DNA of 12,509 bases from the NCBI GenBank assembly GCA_021839785.1, contig JAKCAB010000266.1, forward strand, positions 1-12,509, written 5' to 3'. This stretch comes from a bacterium (GTDB lineage: Bacteria; Verrucomicrobiota; Verrucomicrobiae; Limisphaerales; J093). This document shows, in pieces, positions 8,032 to 12,509 of the stretch (the stretch's first letter is position 1; each line of letters starts with the position of its first letter). A model generated the notes under the pieces. It saw nothing but the letters and a program-made list of their open reading frames with translations. It was not told where the DNA came from and ran no database searches. The position numbers and the translations under genes were made by a program.

Positions 8032-9534
8032 TCAGTACACGCGGCGCAAGTGGGAGGGCAGGATGTTCAGTTCGGAGCGGTACTTGGCGACGGTGCGGCG
8101 TGCGATCAGGATGCCCTTTTCGCTCAAGCGTTTGACGATGTCCTCGTCGGAGAGCGGCTTGTTCTTGGACTCACCGGCCACGAATTCGGCGATGATCTGC
8201 TTGACGCTTTCGTTCGAAACCGCGCCGTTGCCGCCGGAGGTGGGCAGGCCCGAGGTGAAGAAGTACTTCATCTCGAACACGCCTTGCGGGGTTTCCATGT
8301 ACTTGCCCGAAACGGCCCGGCTCACCGTGGTTTCGTGCACGCCCACCACCTCGGCGACCTGGGCCATGGTCATCGGCCGGAGATGCGAAACGCCGTTTTC
8401 CATGAACTCCCGCTGCCGTTTGACGATTTCCTTCGCGATGTTGAGGAGCGTCTGCTGGCGCTGGTGCAGGCTTTTGATGAGAAACTTGCCGGCCCGAATT
8501 TTCTCGCGGATGTACTCGCGAACCTCAGTCGAGCTGTCCGGCTGGGCCATCAGATCCTTGTAGGTATTGCTGATGCGGAGATGGGGAACGGCGTCGTTGG
8601 CGACCGAAACGGTGAAATTGTCGCCGGCGCGCTGCACGAACACTTCGGCCACCACGTACTGCTGGTCGTCCGGCATGAAGTCGCGCCCGGGCCGGGGTTC
8701 CAGGTGGCTGATGCGTTCGACGGCGGCCTTGATGTCCTCGAGCGCGACGCCGAGCGTGCGGGCCAATTCAGGCAGCCGCCGCTTGCCGAGGGTCTCCATG
8801 TGTTCGTCCACGATGCGGTATTCGAGCGATCCCCGCCGCCCGGCCCGTTCGAGCTGGAGGAGCAGGCACTCGCGCAGGTCGCGCGCCCCAACCCCCGGCG
8901 GGTGGAAACTCTGCACGACCTTGAGCACCTCGCCGATCGTCTCCGGCGGGACGTTGGTCGAAACCGCCAGTTCCTCGAGGCTGGACTGGAGATAGCCGCG
9001 CTCGTCGATGTTGCCCACGATCAGCTCCGCCACGGCCCGCTGATCGGCGCGGATCTCGGAGAGCCGCACCTGTTCGAGCAGGTGTTCCTGCAGCGAAGTC
9101 CCCGCGACGAGCGAATCGAACATGAACTGCCGCCGCTCCTCGTCCTCCTCCCGGCCCCGTAGCGGCGCGTTGGCCTGGTTGTAATGATCGCGCCATTCCT
9201 GGTCCATCTGGGCCAGGCGCTCGAACTCGACCTGGAAATCGTCCACCGGCGTCTTCGTTTCCTTTTCCGTGGCGGGATCGAACTTCACATCCGCGGGCGG
9301 CTCCTGCGGATCGGCTGGGTCGGCAACGGGCGAGCCCTCGCGTTCCTGTTGCTCGCGTTGGGCCTGCTCGGCGGCGGGGACTTCTTCGAGAACGGGGTTT
9401 TGCGCGAGTTCCTGTTCCACCAGCGCCTGCAACTCCAGCACCGGCGCCTGCAGCAACGCCAGCGACTGCTGGAGCTGCGGCGCCAGCACCTGCTGCAACG
9501 CCATCCGTTGCGAGAGTTGAAGGCCCTGAGCCAT
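8032..9534 (-). CDS. rpoN: RNA polymerase sigma-54 factor
   Basis: This is the alternative sigma factor for -24/-12 promoters, which need AAA+ activators for open-complex formation. The 500-aa protein has the Gln/Leu-rich region I (GLQLSQRMALQQVLAPQLQQSLALLQAP split over residues 4-31, then ELVEQEL-like helix and NPVLEE at 46-51). An acidic, Glu/Pro-rich region II follows (about 52-130), then the core-binding domain (about 135-330, with GNIDERGYL and PPGVGARDLRECLLLQL). The DNA-binding HTH is MTMAQVAEVVGVHETTVSRA (388-407). The diagnostic RpoN box ARRTVAKYR lies at 478-486. All domains are intact. The frame stays open upstream of 9534, but that part is shadow coding across the divergent gene; ATG 9534 gives the normal region I start. 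No sigma-54 activator gene lies in the window. Confidence 0.96.
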   Translation of the reverse strand: MAQGLQLSQRMALQQVLAPQLQQSLALLQAPVLELQALVEQELAQNPVLEEVPAAEQAQREQQEREGSPVADPADPQEPPADVKFDPATEKETKTPVDDFQVEFERLAQMDQEWRDHYNQANAPLRGREEDEERRQFMFDSLVAGTSLQEHLLEQVRLSEIRADQRAVAELIVGNIDERGYLQSSLEELAVSTNVPPETIGEVLKVVQSFHPPGVGARDLRECLLLQLERAGRRGSLEYRIVDEHMETLGKRRLPELARTLGVALEDIKAAVERISHLEPRPGRDFMPDDQQYVVAEVFVQRAGDNFTVSVANDAVPHLRISNTYKDLMAQPDSSTEVREYIREKIRAGKFLIKSLHQRQQTLLNIAKEIVKRQREFMENGVSHLRPMTMAQVAEVVGVHETTVSRAVSGKYMETPQGVFEMKYFFTSGLPTSGGNGAVSNESVKQIIAEFVAGESKNKPLSDEDIVKRLSEKGILIARRTVAKYRSELNILPSHLRRVY

Positions 9535-9540
9535 GCCGCG

Positions 9541-9568
9541 AGGATAGGCCGACAAGGTAGTTCCACAA
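9541..9568 (-). promoter_or_regulatory. Candidate rpoN promoter
   Basis: On the minus strand, TTGTGG (9563-9568) and TATCCT (9541-9546) are 16 nt apart. The -10 ends 6 nt before the rpoN ATG, so the mRNA would be leaderless. The -35 overlaps an inverted repeat AGTTCC-N7-GGAACT (9559-9577), a possible operator. The -35 match is only partial. Confidence 0.4.
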
Positions 9569-9607
9569 GCGGGAACTCCGCCGCCCGCCAAAGCGCGAGC
9601 AAATGCA

Positions 9608-9636
9608 TTGCCCCGCCCGCGACGAGTTCCTAACGT
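9608..9636 (+). promoter_or_regulatory. Candidate leaderless promoter of the MBL-fold gene
   Basis: TTGCCC (9608-9613) and TAACGT (9631-9636) have an ideal 17-nt spacer. The -10 ends 6 nt before the GTG at 9643, so transcription would start at or next to the start codon. No ribosome-binding site precedes the gene, consistent with a leaderless message. Confidence 0.45.
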
Positions 9637-9642
9637 TTCTGC

Positions 9643-10425
9643 GTGCCCGTAAGGTTCACGATTCTCGGCAGCGGTTCCGGCGGCAATTGCGCCTACCTCG
9701 AGACCGACGAGACCCGGCTGCTCATCGACGCCGGCTTCAGCGCCCGGCAAATCCGCCAGCGACTGGCGTCGATCGAGCGCTCGCCGGAGACCTTGCACGG
9801 CATCCTGATCACGCACGAACACTCCGACCATATCCAGGGGCTCGCGGTGCTCTGCGCGAAACTGGAGATTCCGATTTTCTGCAACCGGCTGACCAAGGAC
9901 GCCATCGAGCACGCGTTGGAAGCGCGGTTCGATTGCCGCTTGTTCCAGACCGGCGCGGCCTTCGACGTGGGTGACGTGCACGTCGAGACCTTCTCGGTGC
10001 CGCACGACGCCCAGGACCCGGTGGGCTTCTGCCTTCACACCGCCGCGGCCAACGTCGGGTTCCTTACCGATCTGGGCCACGCGACGCGCTTGGTCCTGGA
10101 GCGCGTCCGCCCGGCGAACGTGCTGGTGTTGGAAACCAACCACGACTTGCGTTTGCTCCAGGACGACACCAAGCGGCCGTGGAGCGTCAAACAACGCATC
10201 CTCAGCCGCCACGGGCATTTGTCCAATGACGCCGCGGCGGCGGTGGCGGCCGAGGTCCTGTCGGCCGATCTGCGGCATTTGTACCTGGGCCACCTGAGCC
10301 GCGACTGCAACCGGCCCGCGTTGGCGCACCGCACGGTGAGTGACCGCCTCCAGGCCATCGGCGCCAGCCAGGTGCGGGTCGAGACGACCTCGCAGGAGGC
10401 GCCCAGCCCCACGCTGGTTTTGTAG
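9643..10425 (+). CDS. Metallo-beta-lactamase-fold hydrolase, YycJ/VicX-like
   Basis: This 260-aa cytoplasmic protein belongs to the MBL fold and resembles the YycJ/VicX (WalJ) branch, whose members are thought to be nucleases or phosphodiesterases. The N-terminus has the family signature FTILGSGSGGNCAYLE and LLIDAGFS. The metal ligands are in place: H58-x-H60-x-D62-H63 in THEHSDH, H121 in SVPHD, D143 in FLTDLGH, and H217 in LGHLSRDCN. The segment VLETNHD near 162-168 is also typical. The start is GTG 9643, which puts the first strand at the expected place; a stop in this frame is not needed upstream because the conserved block begins at residue 4. The gene is divergent from rpoN with a 108-bp shared promoter region. 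In Firmicutes relatives sit by the WalRK system; no such neighbours are seen here, so the substrate is open. Confidence 0.9.
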   Translation: MPVRFTILGSGSGGNCAYLETDETRLLIDAGFSARQIRQRLASIERSPETLHGILITHEHSDHIQGLAVLCAKLEIPIFCNRLTKDAIEHALEARFDCRLFQTGAAFDVGDVHVETFSVPHDAQDPVGFCLHTAAANVGFLTDLGHATRLVLERVRPANVLVLETNHDLRLLQDDTKRPWSVKQRILSRHGHLSNDAAAAVAAEVLSADLRHLYLGHLSRDCNRPALAHRTVSDRLQAIGASQVRVETTSQEAPSPTLVL

Positions 10426-10446
10426 CGCCCCCGCGTACGGCCTGCC

Positions 10447-10474
10447 TTGAACCCGGCCCCGTGTCTGCTAGCTT
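10447..10474 (+). promoter_or_regulatory. Candidate ubiD promoter, near-leaderless
   Basis: TTGAAC (10447-10452) and TAGCTT (10469-10474) are 16 nt apart in the 58-bp gap after the MBL gene. The -10 ends 9 nt before the ATG, leaving a leader of only a few bases, and no Shine-Dalgarno sequence is visible. Confidence 0.4.
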
Positions 10475-10483
10475 CGGGCCGCC

Positions 10484-12058
10484 ATGGCCTTTGAATCCTT
10501 CCGCGCCTGGGTGAACCACCTCGACAAGGCGGGCGAACTCATCCGCATTTCCCAGCCGGTCGCCACCGAATTGGAAATCACTGAACTCGCCGACCGGCAG
10601 ATGAAATCGCCCGGCGGCGGCAAGGCGCTCCTGATCGAAAAGCCGACCGTAAATGGCGCCGTCTCGCCCTTCCCGGTCGCGATCAACACGCTCGGCTCCT
10701 GGAAACGGATGGCGCTCAGCCTGGGCGCGAATTCCGTGGACGAAGTCGCCGCTGAACTCGGCTCGCTGATGAAAGCCAAGCCCCCGACCAGCTTCCGCGA
10801 GGCGATAAAGTTGCTCGGCACGGCACTCGATTTGCGCCACGCCAAGCCCAAGCTCGTCAAGGACGGCCCGTGCAAGGAAGTCATTCACAAGTTCGACGCC
10901 CCGCCCACGCGCACCTCGCCGTGGCCGCCTGCGCCGAACATCAACGCTTCGAATTCGCCAGCGGCTGCGAACGTTTCTCCCTCTCCTGGGGGAGAGGACT
11001 GGGGTGAGGGCGGCCCCACGACCCTCCTGAATCTCCCCATCCTCAAGTGCTGGCCGCTGGACGGCGGGCGCTTCATCACCCTGCCCTGTGTCGTTACCAA
11101 AGATCCCGACACCGGCGAACGCAACGTCGGCATGTATCGCATCCAGGTTTACAACGACCGCACCACCGGCCTGCACTGGCAGCTCCAGAAAGTCGGCGCT
11201 CGCCACGGTCGCCGCTACCACGAAACCGGCACGCGCATGCCCGTCGCCATCTTCCTCGGAGGCGATCCCGTGTTCACCTTCGCGGCCACCGCGCCGTTGC
11301 CCGATGGCCTCGATGAACTCCTGCTCGCCGGTTATCTCCGCAAAAAATCCGTCGAACTCGTCAAGTGCGAGACCAACGGCCTCGAAGTCCCCGCCAACGC
11401 CGACTTCGTCATCGAAGGCTACGTTGACCCGGCCGAGCCGTTGCGCGACGAAGGCCCGTTCGGCGACCACACCGGCTATTACACGTTGCCCGAGCCGTAT
11501 CCCGTCTTCCACGTCACCGCCATCACGCACCGCAAGGACGCCGTGTATCCCGCCACCATCGTCGGCATCCCGCCGATGGAAGACTTCTACATCGGCGGCG
11601 CGTCGGTGAAACTCTTCCTGCCCATCTTCAAGATGAACTTCCCCGAGATCGTGGACCTCGCGCTGCCGGCCGAAGGCGTCTTCCACAACCTCGTGTTCGT
11701 GAGCATCCGCAAGACCTACCCGATGCAAGCCTACAAAATCATGCACGGCCTCTGGGGCATGGGGCAGATGATGTTCACCAAATACCTCGTGGTGGTGGAC
11801 GACGACGTGAATGTGCACAATACCAGTGAAGTGCTGTTTCGCCTGTGTGCGAACACCGACCCCCAGCGCGATTCAATCTTCACCAAAGGGCCGGCCGATG
11901 TTTTGGACCATGCAACTTCTGAAATCGCGATGGGAACAAAGCTGGGCATTGACGCCACGCGCAAGCTCGCCGGTGAAGGATTCAAAAGACCGTGGCCACC
12001 GTTAATCAAGATGGATGCCGCGGTGAAGGCGAAGGTGGAAAAACTTTTCAACCCGTAG
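10484..12058 (+). CDS. UbiD-family (de)carboxylase with an internal repeat-derived insertion
   Basis: UbiD enzymes reversibly decarboxylate aromatic or unsaturated acids using prenylated FMN made by UbiX; E. coli UbiD acts on the ubiquinone precursor. This 524-aa protein runs from the N-terminal domain (AFESFRAWVNHLDKAGELI) to an intact C-terminal domain (TKYLVVVDDDVNVHNTSEV, then LGIDATRK). Motifs for cofactor and catalysis are present: NVGMYRIQVYND with Arg219, FVIEGYVDP, and DEGPFGDHTGYY with Glu323 and Asp328 at the usual acidic positions. Between KEVIHKFDAPP and LLNLPILKCWPLDGG, where the family normally has a short link, there are about 40 extra Pro/Ser/Gly-rich residues (141-180). Part of these is encoded by a palindromic repeat, and the frame is kept. 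No ubiX or quinone gene is nearby, so substrate is unknown. The symbol is left empty because UbiD paralogs have many roles. Confidence 0.92.
   Translation: MAFESFRAWVNHLDKAGELIRISQPVATELEITELADRQMKSPGGGKALLIEKPTVNGAVSPFPVAINTLGSWKRMALSLGANSVDEVAAELGSLMKAKPPTSFREAIKLLGTALDLRHAKPKLVKDGPCKEVIHKFDAPPTRTSPWPPAPNINASNSPAAANVSPSPGGEDWGEGGPTTLLNLPILKCWPLDGGRFITLPCVVTKDPDTGERNVGMYRIQVYNDRTTGLHWQLQKVGARHGRRYHETGTRMPVAIFLGGDPVFTFAATAPLPDGLDELLLAGYLRKKSVELVKCETNGLEVPANADFVIEGYVDPAEPLRDEGPFGDHTGYYTLPEPYPVFHVTAITHRKDAVYPATIVGIPPMEDFYIGGASVKLFLPIFKMNFPEIVDLALPAEGVFHNLVFVSIRKTYPMQAYKIMHGLWGMGQMMFTKYLVVVDDDVNVHNTSEVLFRLCANTDPQRDSIFTKGPADVLDHATSEIAMGTKLGIDATRKLAGEGFKRPWPPLIKMDAAVKAKVEKLFNP
10974..11010 (+). 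repeat. Palindromic dispersed repeat translated within ubiD
   Basis: The stretch contains a 7-bp stem CCTCTCC (10980-10986) / GGAGAGG (10991-10997) around a TGGG loop, followed by ACTGGGGTGAGGG. This pattern (CCCTCTCC, GGGGAGAGG, CTGGGGTGAGGG) is a widespread intergenic repeat in many bacterial genomes as I recall it. Here it is read in frame as SPSPGGEDWGEG. Confidence 0.7.
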
Positions 12059-12083
12059 CAGCCGACGTGAGGAGGCTCAAACT
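12055..12083 (+). repeat. GTAGCAGCCG dispersed repeat, copy 1
   Basis: The repeat begins GTAGCAGCCGACGTGAGGAG. Its TAG (12056-12058) is the ubiD stop codon, so the element abuts or overlaps the gene end. A second copy in the same orientation is at 12234. Confidence 0.6.
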
Positions 12084-12094
12084 CAACTGGCCGG

Positions 12095-12188
12095 GAATCC
12101 CAACGGGATTCAGTCCATCAGCCCAAGGTTGCGAGGAACGGGCTACCTTGGGTATGCGTCCCCAAATGGAAACCAACCCCAACGGGTT
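12095..12188. repeat. Cluster of small hairpins around CCCAACGGG units
   Basis: The non-coding stretch 12059-12256 holds GAATCCC-AAC-GGGATTC (12095-12111), CCCAAGGT (12122-12129) / ACCTTGGG (12145-12152), and AACCC-CAAC-GGGTT (12175-12188). The first and third share CCCAACGGG (12099-12107, 12178-12186). This set resembles a dispersed intergenic repeat I associate with Verrucomicrobiota and Planctomycetota. I see no gene in it. Confidence 0.6.
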
Positions 12189-12233
12189 TTGACCAAAAAC
12201 CGTTCGATTGGCGTCGCGACGAATTTGCCGCCA

Positions 12234-12263
12234 GTAGCAGCCGGTGTGAGAATTCGTCACCTT
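12234..12263 (+). repeat. GTAGCAGCCG dispersed repeat, copy 2, at the transposase end
   Basis: The copy starts GTAGCAGCCGGTGTGAG and matches copy 1 in its first 10 bases and in the following GTGAG. It spans the stop of the transposase remnant (12257-12259). It is framed by an inverted repeat GACGAATT (12218-12225) / AATTCGTC (12251-12258). It may be the terminal region of the insertion sequence. Confidence 0.5.
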
Positions 12264-12509
12264 GAGTTCATGTAGCGTTGGACCTTGCAGTTGTTCGCCT
12301 CACTGAACTTCGGCACGACGCTCTCGCCGCCCCAGATTTTTCCTCCAGCTTTTTTGGGGGGGGTCTTTGAACTCTTGGTTTCGCTCGGCGAAATGCCGGT
12401 CAATCGCGGCAACAGCCTCGGCAACTGACTGATAATCGCTGTTGTGAATGACTGCCTTGGCCATACCGCCGAAGACTGATTCGATGACATTCAAATTCAC
12501 AGCCGTCCC
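12257..12509 (-). pseudogene. IS630-type transposase, C-terminal fragment with a frameshift
   Basis: The minus strand from the right edge encodes the C-terminal part of a DDE transposase of the IS630 type: LNVIESVFGGMAKAVIHNSD, then AIDRHFAERNQEFKDPP. The Glu in LNVIE corresponds to the third catalytic acid of this family. At a run of eight C (minus strand, 12363-12356) followed by six A, homology passes to another frame, continuing PKKAGGKIWGG and PKFSEANNCK to a stop at 12257. Seven C would restore one frame, so this is a one-base insertion or an assembly error. Without the shift, translation ends at 12300. The 5' part lies outside the window. The family call is from memory of IS630 C-termini. 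Confidence 0.75.

Noticed and set aside
9559..9577. LexA (SOS) box in the rpoN upstream region
   Set aside because: The GTTC and GAAC elements are 9 nt apart, which matches neither the Gram-positive nor the alphaproteobacterial LexA pattern.
9535..10329. The open frame continuing 265 codons upstream of rpoN
   Set aside because: It is antisense to the MBL-fold gene. The RpoN region I begins at ATG 9534 and total length from there (500 aa) is normal.
10202..11818. A 538-codon minus-strand frame opposite ubiD
   Set aside because: It is a shadow of UbiD, rich in His, Val and Gly, with no family motif, and it overlaps the MBL gene end.
12059..12256. Short frames in the repeat region after ubiD
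   Set aside because: They follow from the repeat sequence on both strands and have no start context or domain.
12350..12356. A6G slippery heptamer as a programmed -1 frameshift in the transposase
   Set aside because: The frame change needed is +1, not -1, and the six A are not in the required X-XXY-YYZ phase.

Overview
The window is GC-rich, densely coded bacterial chromosome with no rRNA, tRNA, CRISPR array or prophage that I can see. The gene set and repeats fit a free-living member of the Verrucomicrobiota, possibly the Pedosphaera/Limisphaerales side, but this is inference without a database. The supporting points are a verrucomicrobial-looking primary sigma factor, a secreted GH51 arabinofuranosidase, a UbiD-type decarboxylase, an IS630-type transposase remnant, and dispersed repeats of kinds I associate with this and neighbouring phyla.

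Layout. Positions 3-1178 hold the 3' part of an RpoD-like primary sigma factor, followed by a good intrinsic terminator (1209-1243). Next is a three-gene cluster: a secreted protein of unknown function (1440-2384), an ECF sigma factor (2393-3070, 8 bp later) and a membrane anti-sigma factor with a zinc-finger-like H-x3-C-x2-C motif (3083-3634, 12 bp later). A leucine-rich-repeat lipoprotein (3740-4660) and a secreted GH51 alpha-L-arabinofuranosidase (4806-6980) follow on the same strand. Facing them on the minus strand are rpoN (sigma-54, 8032-9534) and a YegS/DagK-type lipid kinase (7085-8014), probably one transcription unit. The convergent gap 6981-7084 carries an AT-rich nested palindrome. 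Divergent from rpoN is a YycJ/VicX-like metallo-beta-lactamase-fold hydrolase (9643-10425), then a UbiD-family decarboxylase (10484-12058). The right end (12055-12509) is mobile and repetitive: two GTAGCAGCCG repeat copies, small hairpins and the frameshifted C-terminal end of an IS630-type transposase.

How the genes relate. Three classes of sigma factor (primary, ECF, sigma-54) lie within 9.5 kb, so this is a transcription-control neighbourhood, though they need not be functionally linked. The clear functional unit is the ECF/anti-sigma pair with its co-directional secreted partner, which looks like an envelope-signalling module. Three promoter candidates (MBL, ubiD, rpoN) place their -10 box 6-9 nt before the start codon, suggesting leaderless or nearly leaderless mRNAs.

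I do not see a clear previously undescribed system. The best leads are the palindromic repeat translated in frame inside ubiD, the coaxial nested palindrome between GH51 and the lipid kinase, and the repeat/IS630 junction after ubiD.
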